Positions 43,654 to 53,110 of a stretch of DNA of 64,000 bases are shown here, piece by piece. Position 1 is the first letter of the stretch, and each line of letters begins with the position of its first letter. Origin of the DNA: Colwellia sp. Arc7-635. Lineage in GTDB: Bacteria; Pseudomonadota; Gammaproteobacteria; Enterobacterales; Alteromonadaceae. Position numbers and translations under genes: made by a program. The notes beneath the pieces were generated by a model. It was given only the letters and a program-made list of their open reading frames with translations, was not told where the DNA came from and did not search any database. The stretch spans positions 3,720,001 through 3,784,000 of the forward strand of contig NZ_CP034660.1 of assembly GCF_003971255.1 (NCBI RefSeq), given 5' to 3'.

Positions 43654-43679
43654 AAAGGGTAATATCATTACCCTTTTTT
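43654..43679 (+). terminator. terminator of RND operon
   Basis: AAAGGGTAAT and ATTACCCTTT arms with ATC between, followed by further Ts, 90 bases past the MDR stop. Confidence 0.85.
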
Positions 43680-43731
43680 ATTGCCTTCATTTTAGCCATT
43701 GCTTACGATTTATCATTCTTCACTGCTCACC

Positions 43732-43796
43732 TATTGCTACTATTTATTACTACTATCTATTACGACTCCCTATTGCGACCATCAGTTGCCACTCAT
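43732..43796. repeat. 5 x 13-bp degenerate tandem repeat
   Basis: TATTGCTACTATT, TATTACTACTATC, TATTACGACTCCC, TATTGCGACCATC and AGTTGCCACTCAT follow one another in perfect 13-base register. The array lies after the RND terminator and about 80 bases before the BlaI operators. Confidence 0.75.
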
Positions 43797-43877
43797 CCGA
43801 TAGTCATCACCTAGTACTTATTGAACCGCTAATTGCATAGCCAAGAATGCTGAAATAAAAAACACTTGCACACTACG

Positions 43878-43918
43878 ATTACAAGTGTAATTATAAATAC
43901 ATAGATTACACTTGTAAT
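43878..43918 (+). promoter_or_regulatory. paired BlaI/MecI-type operators with -10 box
   Basis: ATTACAAGTGTAAT (43878-43891) and its exact reverse complement ATTACACTTGTAAT (43905-43918) lie 27 bases apart centre to centre. They match the TACA/TGTA half-sites bound by BlaI-type repressors. A -10-like TATAAA (43892-43897) stands between them. The blaI-like gene starts 31 bases downstream. Confidence 0.85.
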
Positions 43919-43948
43919 ACATTAACCTTAGCAAGCAGAGAAATAGTC

Positions 43949-44341
43949 ATGCCAAACTCAGTTCCAGAGATCAGTGATGCAGAATTTGAAGTCTTAGATA
44001 GTTTATGGCAAAAAAATCCAGCCAGCGCCAATGACATTATTACTAAACTGAACGAAACAAAACCATGGCATGAAAAAACAGTTAAAACGCTACTCAATCG
44101 TTTAGTAAAAAAACAGGCGATCACTTATCAGAAGCAGCAACGGAGCTACTTATATTCACCATTAATTGAACGTGAACACTATTTAGTGAAACAAAGTAAA
44201 ACCTTGGTCGATAAACTGTTTCGTGGTCACCTTTCGCCTCTTGTCACTGGTTTTGCTCAGCAAAGTCGTTTGAAAAAAGACGATATTGCTGCGCTTAAAG
44301 CCATTATTGCTGACTGGGAACAGGAGGAGAAAGATGATTAA
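43949..44341 (+). CDS. BlaI/MecI/CopY family repressor
   Basis: A 130-residue winged-helix repressor: ISDAEFEVLDSLWQKNPASANDIITKLNE, then WHEKTVKTLLNRLVKKQAITYQKQQR, the standard BlaI DNA-binding domain, and a helical dimer/protease-sensitive tail. The usual cleavage site between Asn and Phe is not obvious. In this family a membrane M56 peptidase inactivates the repressor on signal, and that gene overlaps the end of this one by 8 bases. Twin operators lie upstream, so it represses its own operon. Confidence 0.9.
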   Translation: MPNSVPEISDAEFEVLDSLWQKNPASANDIITKLNETKPWHEKTVKTLLNRLVKKQAITYQKQQRSYLYSPLIEREHYLVKQSKTLVDKLFRGHLSPLVTGFAQQSRLKKDDIAALKAIIADWEQEEKDD

Positions 44342-45587
44342 TCTGCTGCTTGAATTACTTTGGCCGTTAACATTAATGCTAGCGTTAATTTTAAGCTGTC
44401 ATAGCTTGATTTTAAAACACTGCAGCGCCAAGATAACTTATGCCTTATGGGCGCTGATCCCAATAGCCTTGCTCATTTATTTAATCCCGATGCCATGGCA
44501 GCAAGTCGCTCAACTACCCAGTAGCACGATACAGCGTTATTTGGTTACACCAAGTGCACAACTGAGTGATTTTCAGACCAATAACCTACTCGTACTGTGG
44601 CTATTTGGCATGTTGTTAGTGCTTGGCAATTGGCTATTCAGCCACCTGCGCTTTAGTCGCCAGCTGCAATTAACGCAGATGTTTGATGCTGATTTGGCTA
44701 TTAAGTTACCGCCAAAGCTTAACGCCTTTAAAAGTGATATGACCTATAGTCCGATGCTACTTGGTTTACTACCACAAAAACTTATTATTCCAGCCAACTT
44801 TGCGAGCAGCTTTACCCGCTCACAGCAAAAATTGATCCTGGAACATGAAATTTGTCATTTTGATCGCAATGACATTTATTGGAACACCTTAGCGCTAGTT
44901 TTCGTTGCGTTATTTTGGTTCCACCCTTTGGTTTGGTTAGCTTATTTTAAGTTTCGCCAGGACCAAGAATTATCCTGTGACCAAATTGTTCTGGCGCGCA
45001 AACAGACCGCAAGCAGGATTGCATACAGCAAAGCACTATTAGTGGTAGCAGAATATGCACCAACAACAGCCTTTGCCCAACTGTCTTTTAAAAAATATGG
45101 AGATAAATACATGATGTTCAAACGTATTAAGCAAATCAAAGCAAATACCCAAGCGACAAAATTAGCTTTAGTTATGGTTTCAGCCGTATCGGTGACCTTG
45201 CTATCTGGCGTCAGTTTCGCGGGTAATCAAACGGATACTAAAGCAGAAAATTCACAACATCACGCGACAAAAAACATAAAAAATGAAGTGAAGCCAACTT
45301 ATAGAATAGAACCTAAATACCCGGTGCAAGCCGCAGCAGAAGGCATTGAAGGCTCAGTAGTATTAAAGTTTGATATTGATCGTGCTGGTACGGTGAAAAA
45401 TGTCGAAGTAGTGAATGGCTCACCAGCTTATGTATTCGATAAAGTCGCGAAAACAGCGTTAGAGCAATGGCAATATGAACCGTCAAATAGTTATCATAAA
45501 AACAACTTGGTACAACTCGATTTTGCAATGGATGCAAACTCTGCTCGACGAGAAAGTTTAATTGAGCAAATCAAAGTGACAAAATAG
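44334..45587 (+). CDS. M56 (BlaR1-like) membrane peptidase fused to TonB domain
   Basis: A 417-residue protein. Four N-terminal helices (about 3-22, 34-52, 86-103, 184-204) enclose a zinc protease site HEICH (171-175) with a third ligand in QELSCDQ (Glu212). After a fifth helix (about 282-300) comes a periplasmic TonB C-terminal domain (about 330-400): IEPKYPVQAAAEGIEGSVVL. There is no penicillin-binding sensor domain, so it is not a beta-lactam receptor. It would cleave the BlaI-type repressor after an unknown envelope signal. I start at ATG 44334 (AGGAGG 6 bases upstream) rather than at the TTG at 44286. Confidence 0.9.
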   Translation: MINLLLELLWPLTLMLALILSCHSLILKHCSAKITYALWALIPIALLIYLIPMPWQQVAQLPSSTIQRYLVTPSAQLSDFQTNNLLVLWLFGMLLVLGNWLFSHLRFSRQLQLTQMFDADLAIKLPPKLNAFKSDMTYSPMLLGLLPQKLIIPANFASSFTRSQQKLILEHEICHFDRNDIYWNTLALVFVALFWFHPLVWLAYFKFRQDQELSCDQIVLARKQTASRIAYSKALLVVAEYAPTTAFAQLSFKKYGDKYMMFKRIKQIKANTQATKLALVMVSAVSVTLLSGVSFAGNQTDTKAENSQHHATKNIKNEVKPTYRIEPKYPVQAAAEGIEGSVVLKFDIDRAGTVKNVEVVNGSPAYVFDKVAKTALEQWQYEPSNSYHKNNLVQLDFAMDANSARRESLIEQIKVTK

Positions 45588-45619
45588 GCAAAGTTTATTG
45601 AGTGCCGGTGTCATAACGT

Positions 45620-45651
45620 AAAAAGGGAAGTAGCTACTACTGCCCTTTTTT
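45620..45651. terminator. terminator after M56-TonB gene
   Basis: AAAAAGGGAAGTAG and CTACTGCCCTTTTTT arms with one mismatch and a T-run, 33 bases past the stop. The convergent GGDEF-EAL gene ends about 140 bases further on. Confidence 0.8.
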
Positions 45652-45789
45652 AATATTTGATTAACGGCCGAGTGAAGCTAGCAAGTCGAGTAAGCACTTT
45701 ATTCAAATAGCGTGACTTTAGCTTTAAAAGTTAGTTTTAACGCTATTAACTAGCTAAAGAGTGGCTAAAGACATAGTCAGTAAGCGTAC

Positions 45790-48183
45790 TTAAACAGAGC
45801 TTAGGCTCTTCAAAAGAAAGTCTTTAAAATCAGTATCAAACATAGGTCTGGCGATATGGTAGCCTTGCCCTAAGTCACAGCCAATTTCTTTCAGCTTTTG
45901 ATATTGCTCCGCCGTTTCGATACCTTCTGCTGTGGTTTTTATTTTCAATGTTTTCGCCAAGTTTACTACCGCATCCAAAATCAGCACCTTGTTACTGATT
46001 TCATTTAAATCATCGACAAAGCTTTTATCTATTTTCAAATAATCTAAAGAAAACTGGTGTAAATAGCTCAATGACGAAAACCCAGTACCAAAGTCATCTA
46101 AAGCGACCGGAATGTTAATACTTTTCAAAATATCTAAATGATTTTTTACAATCCCAACGTTGATAATTAAGCTTTCTTCAGTGATTTCTACACATAGTCG
46201 CTCAATAATATCTGGGCATTGTTGATGCTGTTCTTGCAGGTAACGGATACAGATAGGCGATGAGAAGCCTGATGTTGAAACATTTACATTCAGTTTGAAA
46301 ACGTTTGGCAACCAATCAGTCCAACTTTTGAGGTTACTAACGGCGAGCCTTAACATATAGAGATCTAGCTGAACTATTTGCCCTGATCTTTCTAAAGTTG
46401 GGATAAAAACATCGGGGAACAATAGTCCCAATTTAGGATGCTGCCAACGTACTAAAACTTCAGCACCAATAACATCACCGCTATCAAAGTCAATTAATGG
46501 CTGGTAACTACCAATAAACTCTTGGTTTTTAATCGCATGATCAAAGTCGTACTCAAGTTTAATATTACTTGATTTGTTCTGTTCTTCTAATGCCTCAAAA
46601 AACACATATTGATTGCGCCCTTTCAGTTTGGCTTGATACATCGCATGATCAGCATCAATCAACAATTTTTCCGCACTTTCACTAGCAGCACTGTAAGTAG
46701 CAATACCAATACTGACAGTGCTAGAAATATTTAAACCATCAATATTGAATGCCGCAGCCATAGCAGAAATAATATCTTCAGTGATCCGACAGATAGTTTC
46801 ATGATCAATTTTACCATCGAGTAATATTGCAAATTCATCGCCACCTAAACGCGCTAAGGTATCGGTGCTTCTAAGGGTTTTTATAATAGAGTTTACGATG
46901 GCAACAAGTAATTTATCGCCAACATGATGGCCATAGTTGTCATTAATATCTTTAAAGCGGTCAACATCAATAAACAGTATCGCGATATTTTCATGACGAT
47001 TGTTCTGGCAATGTAAAAATGCGTGCTGAATTCTATCTTTAAATAACGAACGGTTAGGCAGATGGGTTAATGGATCATGTAATGCCAAGAATTGCAGTTT
47101 TTGCTTGGCTTCCATTCTTTCAATAGCGTTATTGATATGTTTCGCGACAAACGATAATAGCTTTTTATCTTTTTCTTGAAATAAAAAGTCGGTGCTATAG
47201 CTTTGAACAACCACGATACCTTTATTCACACCATGACCAAAAGGTACACCTAGCCAGGCTTTAGGAATAGTACCTCGAATATATATTTTATTTTCATCCA
47301 ACATTTTTTGAATATCTTGTTCATATAACAAAAAAGGCTGCTCTTTGGCCAAGGTGTAGCCGGTAATGCTCAGTAATTCTGGGTCGATTTTGATGCTTGA
47401 AAAAGCTAAATCAGGGTCATATTCGTCAATGGCGTAAGGAAAGTCAATTCTCCTTCCTTCATCTTTTAATAACGCGACAAAAAAGTTTTTGGCAAGCGTC
47501 AAACGCCCAATACATTGATGAAGATGCTGATAAAATTCATCAATGCTTTCCGTTTTAAAAATCAACTCGGCTATTTCAAATAGAGCATCTTGAATTTTAT
47601 TAGAATATTCTAAGTTTTCGATAATATCTTCTAAACCATCAACTTTGAGGATTTGAGATATTTTCATGGCGGTAATAGAAGCTAGTGCAGTCAGTGTGCG
47701 CAGATGATATTTAGTATAAAAATTGACCTTGGCACTTTCCGAGTCAATAACACCTAAAAGCTGATCCTGAAATAAAATAGGCACTGCTAACTCTGATAAA
47801 GTCGTAGCATCGTCAACAATAAAGCTATCAAATTTTCGAATATCTTTTACTAATACTGCTTTTTTAGTTGCGGCAACTTTACCAATAACACCTTGATTAA
47901 AAGGAATAACAATCGTGTTAGAAGAGGTATCTCTGATTTGGGTATTACGACTATTGTCACCATTGGCTGATGTTATCTTTTCAAAGCCCGACATACGACT
48001 TAAGGTTTGCCCTCCTTCATCTAAGGTATAAATAACCGCATCGTCAAAACCTAGTTTTTCGACAATATTTTGCGCTAAATATTGCCAAATTTCACTTGGT
48101 GTATTTAACGAAAAAATATCCGTCGCAAACTTGTTTGTGATGGTTAAGCTTTTTATTCTTTGAGACTTAGAGAGTTCGGACAA
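45790..48183 (-). CDS. GAF-GAF-GGDEF-EAL cyclic-di-GMP enzyme
   Basis: A 797-residue cytosolic protein: GAF (about 15-175), a second GAF-like region (about 190-355), GGDEF (about 365-530) and EAL (about 545-790). The GGDEF signature ARLGGDEFA and an RSTD inhibitory site are intact. The EAL motif reads EVL (GAEVLVRWQHP), but the catalytic residues elsewhere (ITEESLI, LDDFGTGFSSLSYL, LKIDKSF, TAEGIET) are kept, so hydrolysis is plausible. It may switch between making and breaking c-di-GMP through its GAF sensors. It stands alone on the minus strand. Confidence 0.92.
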   Translation of the reverse strand: MSELSKSQRIKSLTITNKFATDIFSLNTPSEIWQYLAQNIVEKLGFDDAVIYTLDEGGQTLSRMSGFEKITSANGDNSRNTQIRDTSSNTIVIPFNQGVIGKVAATKKAVLVKDIRKFDSFIVDDATTLSELAVPILFQDQLLGVIDSESAKVNFYTKYHLRTLTALASITAMKISQILKVDGLEDIIENLEYSNKIQDALFEIAELIFKTESIDEFYQHLHQCIGRLTLAKNFFVALLKDEGRRIDFPYAIDEYDPDLAFSSIKIDPELLSITGYTLAKEQPFLLYEQDIQKMLDENKIYIRGTIPKAWLGVPFGHGVNKGIVVVQSYSTDFLFQEKDKKLLSFVAKHINNAIERMEAKQKLQFLALHDPLTHLPNRSLFKDRIQHAFLHCQNNRHENIAILFIDVDRFKDINDNYGHHVGDKLLVAIVNSIIKTLRSTDTLARLGGDEFAILLDGKIDHETICRITEDIISAMAAAFNIDGLNISSTVSIGIATYSAASESAEKLLIDADHAMYQAKLKGRNQYVFFEALEEQNKSSNIKLEYDFDHAIKNQEFIGSYQPLIDFDSGDVIGAEVLVRWQHPKLGLLFPDVFIPTLERSGQIVQLDLYMLRLAVSNLKSWTDWLPNVFKLNVNVSTSGFSSPICIRYLQEQHQQCPDIIERLCVEITEESLIINVGIVKNHLDILKSINIPVALDDFGTGFSSLSYLHQFSLDYLKIDKSFVDDLNEISNKVLILDAVVNLAKTLKIKTTAEGIETAEQYQKLKEIGCDLGQGYHIARPMFDTDFKDFLLKSLSSV

Positions 48184-48924
48184 GTTTATGGTGCCTAAAG
48201 TTATTGATAATAATATATATCTCTTAGCGTTAGATTATTCAACGCGAGATTTTTCCTTAAGTAGAACAAATTTTCAATCAAGTGTCTATTTAACAGAAAA
48301 TATAAATGCAAACATTGAGTTAACACATTTTTAAGACAACATTTTTGTCATAAGTATCAGCAGAATATTATCTATGCATCTGTAAAATGAATCGCCAGAT
48401 TAATAGTCAGTACAATACATTTTACTTTTTAAGCATCTCAGTATTCAATCCAAATAACACGGTGTCTCAATATAGAGACAAGCACTTCCAAGACTATTGT
48501 TATATAAAAATCTTCATAACAAACTGTTTTTAAAGTTATTTATATTACATCAAAAATAAAAACAGTAAAAATAAATTTATAGTCATACCAAGCTGTTGCT
48601 TCTTGGTAACAGTTTCTAGGATGAATTGCATATCAAAAGCAGTGAAAACAAATTAACCCCATCTAAATCAATAAGATAACTAAATGGCATAGCATGTGCT
48701 ATTCACCTTAATACGAGTCATTGTTGGACGCTTATACCTGCTAACTTATTATTTCAAATAACAGCTTTAATAGGCGATTAGATAACAAGGTCTAACTTGA
48801 TGCTCTGATATCAACTTGATCTTTATTGATGACATTTAAATGGCTCAAGCAATTACCATCATCAGCGTTGTAGCTAAGCAATAGGATCATAAAACTTTAT
48901 ATAAAAAGAAAGCGAGAAATAATA
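48184..48924. other. intergenic upstream of LPMO gene
   Basis: 741 AT-rich bases between divergent genes. I looked for a c-di-GMP (GEMM) riboswitch and found no matching core. No ORF, strong repeat or terminator. An AAAGAAAGCGAG purine stretch just before 48925 serves as the ribosome site. Confidence 0.45.
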
Positions 48925-50517
48925 ATGAAAAAATACACTGCTTTGTTTACTTTTAGCTTGTTGAGTTCAATGACATTAGTCAGTATCAGCGCTTATAGCC
49001 ATGCATACCTCACTTCATCACGCGCTAAGTTATGCCAAGAGCGACAAAATCTAAATTGTGGTCCTGTTATCTATGAGCCTCAAAGCTTAGAAGGCATGGA
49101 TGGCTTCTCAAGCTCAGGCCCTAAAGATGGCACAATCGCATCAGCAGGTAGAGAAGATCAATGGAGCTTATTAAACGAGCAAACGCCAACACGCTGGAAG
49201 AAAGTTGCAATGACATCTGGCAGCAATACTTTTCAATGGAATTTTAAAGCGTTACATCGCACGAAAGATTACAAATATTACATTACCAAACAAGGATGGG
49301 ACAGCACTCAACCGCTATCAAGAAGCGCCTTTGACTTAACTCCTTTTTGCCAAGTTCAAGGCAACAATGCTCTACCTGCTCAAAAAGAGAATCACCGTTG
49401 TAATGTGCCCAATAGAACAGGTTATCAAATCATTTTAGGTGTTTGGGATGTATCAGATACTGATGCAAGCTTTTACAATGTTATCGATGCGGAGTTTTCA
49501 AAAACTGCGCCTGACAATAATTATAACGACATTGGCGATATCACTCCGACATCATCACTAGCGATAGGCGCATTAGTTAAGTTACGATTATTTACTAATC
49601 AAGGAGAGCTGGCTGACCAAACCATTTCTATGGCAATTGAGAATATTGAACAAGGCGATGAGAACACCTGGCCGAAAATTTTAGCTGACAAAGTTAATGT
49701 TTCAGACATTTTAAAAGCAGGCATTAAAAATGCCGAAGGAGAAATAAATTCTAGCTATGGCCATAATGATGTTTTTGCCAAAAATGGCACAAAAATAATA
49801 CGAACTGAAGTCTTTATTGATAATAATAATGTCGTCACCCCTAAAGTAAACCTCAATGTTAATGTTAATGAAACTAACTATATTGCTGGTGAAGCCATGG
49901 CATTAGAGATCGTTGTAGAAGTCGATGAAGCGATGGATATAGAAACGCAGCTGTTTTTTAATAACATTTCAATGGCCTATCAAAAACAAAAATATATTGT
50001 GAATAATGCCCATTTTAATATAAATATCAATAATGCTGAGCAAGGCCATTACCGCTTAGTGACGACAGGTAAAGTTCTAAATTCGGCACAATTCATACAG
50101 CGCACTGTCGCCATTTTTGTCGCACCATCATCTGGTGATAATATTGATGAAATAGTAGCGTACCCGACAGACATAGGAACCTACCTTACTGGCAGCCTTG
50201 TAAAAGGTGAAGACGGTGGGATTTATACCTGTATCATTGCACCTTGGTGTAACGGTAGCAGTGATTATTATGCGCCTGAATTAGGTCTATCTTGGCAAAG
50301 TGCTTGGGAAAAAAGAGCCGATATTACACCGCCAGAAACCCCTAATGCTGATTATATTTATCCAGCAGGTAAAGGCCAATATACATCGAGTGATATAGTT
50401 GAAGATGACGATGACGAAGTATACCGCTGTAATATCACAAACTGGTGTAATGGTAACTCATCCTATTATGCACCAGGAAAGGGGTCAGCGTGGCAAACCG
50501 CGTGGTCGCGTAAGTAG
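48925..50517 (+). CDS. GbpA-like chitin-active lytic polysaccharide monooxygenase (AA10)
   Basis: A 530-residue secreted protein. Signal peptide 1-25 leaves His26 as the mature N-terminus (HAYLTSSRAKLC). The copper brace is His26 plus His111 (FKALHRTKDYKYY), with axial Phe183 (ASFYNVID). The AA10 domain (26-190) tracks Vibrio GbpA closely (GPVIYEPQSLEG, SRSAFDLTPFC). GbpA-like middle domains (about 205-400) follow. Two C-terminal chitin-binding modules of CBM5/12 or CBM73 type (about 415-465 and 475-530) each contain WCNG, YYAP and W-Q-x-AW. It oxidatively cleaves crystalline chitin and may aid attachment. A terminator follows. Confidence 0.94.
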   Translation: MKKYTALFTFSLLSSMTLVSISAYSHAYLTSSRAKLCQERQNLNCGPVIYEPQSLEGMDGFSSSGPKDGTIASAGREDQWSLLNEQTPTRWKKVAMTSGSNTFQWNFKALHRTKDYKYYITKQGWDSTQPLSRSAFDLTPFCQVQGNNALPAQKENHRCNVPNRTGYQIILGVWDVSDTDASFYNVIDAEFSKTAPDNNYNDIGDITPTSSLAIGALVKLRLFTNQGELADQTISMAIENIEQGDENTWPKILADKVNVSDILKAGIKNAEGEINSSYGHNDVFAKNGTKIIRTEVFIDNNNVVTPKVNLNVNVNETNYIAGEAMALEIVVEVDEAMDIETQLFFNNISMAYQKQKYIVNNAHFNININNAEQGHYRLVTTGKVLNSAQFIQRTVAIFVAPSSGDNIDEIVAYPTDIGTYLTGSLVKGEDGGIYTCIIAPWCNGSSDYYAPELGLSWQSAWEKRADITPPETPNADYIYPAGKGQYTSSDIVEDDDDEVYRCNITNWCNGNSSYYAPGKGSAWQTAWSRK

Positions 50518-50632
50518 TGAAACAATATTCACGTATAGTCACTTAAACTTTAGCTATATACTAAAACTTACCTAGAGCTAATATAACTTAAGACAAGAAA
50601 CAGTATTTTTTACTGTTTTTCAGAACAAAGTA

Positions 50633-50668
50633 AAAAGGGTAGCAACAATTAAATGTTACTACCCTTTT
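50633..50668 (+). terminator. terminator after LPMO gene
   Basis: AAAAGGGTAGCAACA and TGTTACTACCCTTTT arms (one mismatch) around ATTAAA. A weaker AACAGTA/TACTGTT hairpin precedes it at about 50599-50620. Confidence 0.8.
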
Positions 50669-50818
50669 CAGTATTTTAAACTCATGATTTGGTAGTTTTA
50701 TGAATTCATCGTCACTCTATACTTAAGAGAGATAAGACTAAAGAATCTTAGTTAATATAAGTTTGATAAACAAAACGTTATCGCGTCTCAATGCTCTCTC
50801 AAACTATCTGATATCTCA

Positions 50819-51030
50819 TTAACTGATTCTATAGTATGTAATACATAATTTGTTGTTCATTCAACATTCGCGCTTAAGTACCTTGTTCAGCATTTGCTAT
50901 TGAACCTTCTAGCATACCGGTAATTACATTTCTAGCTTATGAAGCGAACCTTTATTTTACGATAAAGTTAGTTTCAAAACCCATTGATTTTTCCATAGTA
51001 TAAACTGACAACAAAACATCAGAATCGCTA
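50819..51030 (-). pseudogene. decayed fragment of an hscA-like gene
   Basis: This stretch aligns without gaps to hscA in this window for at least 115 bases (50819-50936 against 54987-55104). By eye about four-fifths of bases agree over 50853-50936: both share TTAACTGATTCTATA, ATTCGCGCTT and TTGTTCAGCATT. Weaker similarity (TTGATTT-TCCAT, ACATCAG) continues with gaps to about 51030. It corresponds to the C-terminal lid region of HscA, has lost its frame, and lies on the same strand as intact hscA. The rest of the 50518-51363 gap shows no gene. Confidence 0.75.
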
Positions 51031-51363
51031 AATAACTTAACTATATCTATTTACTGACGGAGAAAAGCAAGCTAATAAACTGCTAATTATTATATTATTT
51101 ATGAGCTTTACCCTACTTCGTTAATAAGTAATAAACTTTAAATACTATCCTTCATTGTTACTTTTTTCGCCACATTGAGTTTTCATAAATTTGCACTTAT
51201 AGTGAATATAAAGACGGTGAACTAGTTATCTAATTGGGGGGTGAGAGTTGTTACATAAAAGATCGCGTTTATTCCCTTTATTTATAAGGAGCATTGTTCA
51301 TTACCACTCAAGATTATTGAGGGTTATATCAATAAACACTTTTATCTTAAAGGCTCAATTAAA

Positions 51364-53028
51364 ATGAAAAACCTGTCACTTGTAAATACTATTATTATTC
51401 TCGCTATTACGTTATTTACCATACAACTTATTAGTAGCCTATCTTCTATCATTCGTATCAATACTATAGGAGTTCACATCCAAGAAGTTGCCAGTATTTT
51501 TATGCCACTAACTAAAAATACCACTTTGATTACTGAACACCAATTAGAACAAGAAGTAGAGTTTGAACGTGCCTTTCGCTTCGCCTTAATAGCTGATGCA
51601 CGCGCAAATCAGAATTTCAAACATGCCGTTCAAGCCTTTGATTCATTGAATTTATCCATTGAAAAAGAACTCAAAGACTCACTCCATTTATTACAACTAG
51701 CAGAAGAACAGTTAACTGACGAAAACGCATTAGCCCAAATAGCAGAGCTGAAAAAAAGTAATGATTGGATTGAAAAACACCACGCAGATTGGGTAGTAGA
51801 GGTAGAAAAAACGTTTGCGTTACTGGCCTTAGGAAAAACACAAGAAGTAAAAGATCTAGCAGAACATATTGAAACTGAAGCGGTTGCTTTAGAAAAGCAA
51901 GTGACTGGCATGCTCAAAAAAATAGAACTCTTTACGGAAGAGTCTCTTCATGATTTAAAAGAAGAAGAAGAATATGTACTAATGGCTGCAAGTATCATCT
52001 TATTAATCTCTTTTATTGTAACAATATTAGCCACTCGTTATGTTACTAAAAATGTAGCGCAAAATATCTCAGAATTAAGACACTCAATTGCACGTATTGC
52101 TAAAGGAGATTTAGTCACTAAGGTAACATCAAACTTGAGCAAAGAATTTGGTATTAATTTGATGCGACAGAGCCTTTATAAAACGCTCTCTATTGTTGAA
52201 AGTAGCTCTCATAAGATGTTGATCGCAAGTAATGAACTCGCCCAGGTCAGTGCTAATGTGACTAAAACAATTGATGAACAAGCCTTACAAATAGAGCAAA
52301 TATCTTCTGCGATGACAGAAATGGAAGCAACATCAGTTGAAGTAGCTAATCATGCTGAAAGTACAAAAGCCTCAACACTTTGTGCTACCGAGCAAGTACT
52401 CGAAAGTAGGGCTACAATAGAGAACGCTATGAATCTGATATCTCAACTGACGATAAGCCTTGAGAGCTCAAGTAATAATATCAAAGAGTTAGAAACGCAT
52501 AGTGGCCAAATTAGCTCAGTATTAAATGTTATCAATGGTATTGCTGACCAAACTAATTTACTCGCGTTAAATGCTGCAATTGAAGCCGCTCGAGCAGGTG
52601 AGCAGGGACGAGGGTTCGCTGTAGTTGCTGATGAAGTGCGAAATTTAGCCAAACGTACCCAAGAATCAACTATTCAGGTTGAGAGTATGATAGAGCTATT
52701 CACTCGCGGCACTAGTGAGGCCGTACTATCAATGTCGCAAAGCACTATTCAAGGCAATTCAAGTAAAACAGCCACTCAAGATACCAATAATATAATTAAT
52801 GACATTCAAACGGCTATCCATGAAATTAATGATATGAATGATCAAATAGCCACCGCGGCAGAAGAGCAATCATGCACCTCGAAAGAATTATCGCGAAATA
52901 CCATTAGTATCAATCAGCTATCTAACGATAATTTATTGTCGGTTTCACAAATATCGAAAGCATCAGAAGAGCTTGCTCAAATATCAATGCAATTAAAAGA
53001 GCAACTATCACAATTTACACTTTCGTAA
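51364..53028 (+). CDS. methyl-accepting chemotaxis protein
   Basis: A 554-residue membrane chemoreceptor. Helix one is about 8-30; a periplasmic all-helical sensor of about 170 residues follows; helix two is about 203-224; a HAMP segment ([17 protein letters not shown] ... IAKGDLV) precedes the cytosolic signalling coiled coil. The hairpin tip is canonical: [40 protein letters not shown]. It would feed CheA/CheW; the ligand is unknown. No C-terminal CheR-binding pentapeptide is seen (ends SQFTLS). It is upstream of a strong bidirectional terminator. Confidence 0.93.
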   Translation: MKNLSLVNTIIILAITLFTIQLISSLSSIIRINTIGVHIQEVASIFMPLTKNTTLITEHQLEQEVEFERAFRFALIADARANQNFKHAVQAFDSLNLSIEKELKDSLHLLQLAEEQLTDENALAQIAELKKSNDWIEKHHADWVVEVEKTFALLALGKTQEVKDLAEHIETEAVALEKQVTGMLKKIELFTEESLHDLKEEEEYVLMAASIILLISFIVTILATRYVTKNVAQNISELRHSIARIAKGDLVTKVTSNLSKEFGINLMRQSLYKTLSIVESSSHKMLIASNELAQVSANVTKTIDEQALQIEQISSAMTEMEATSVEVANHAESTKASTLCATEQVLESRATIENAMNLISQLTISLESSSNNIKELETHSGQISSVLNVINGIADQTNLLALNAAIEAARAGEQGRGFAVVADEVRNLAKRTQESTIQVESMIELFTRGTSEAVLSMSQSTIQGNSSKTATQDTNNIINDIQTAIHEINDMNDQIATAAEEQSCTSKELSRNTISINQLSNDNLLSVSQISKASEELAQISMQLKEQLSQFTLS

Positions 53029-53060
53029 TAACAGCACAAGAATAGGTTAGTTTAGACACA

Positions 53061-53099
53061 AAAAAAGTCACAATAACATTACTTTATTGTGACTTTTTT
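53061..53099. terminator. bidirectional terminator between convergent genes
   Basis: Perfect 16-base arms AAAAAAGTCACAATAA / TTATTGTGACTTTTTT with a 7-base loop. It serves the chemoreceptor gene (plus) and the small outer-membrane gene (minus). Confidence 0.9.
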
Positions 53100-53110
53100 A
53101 TATTTTTTGT

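Noticed and set aside
48184-48924. Possible c-di-GMP riboswitch in the long leader region near the LPMO
   Set aside because: None of the conserved GEMM core segments could be found on either strand.
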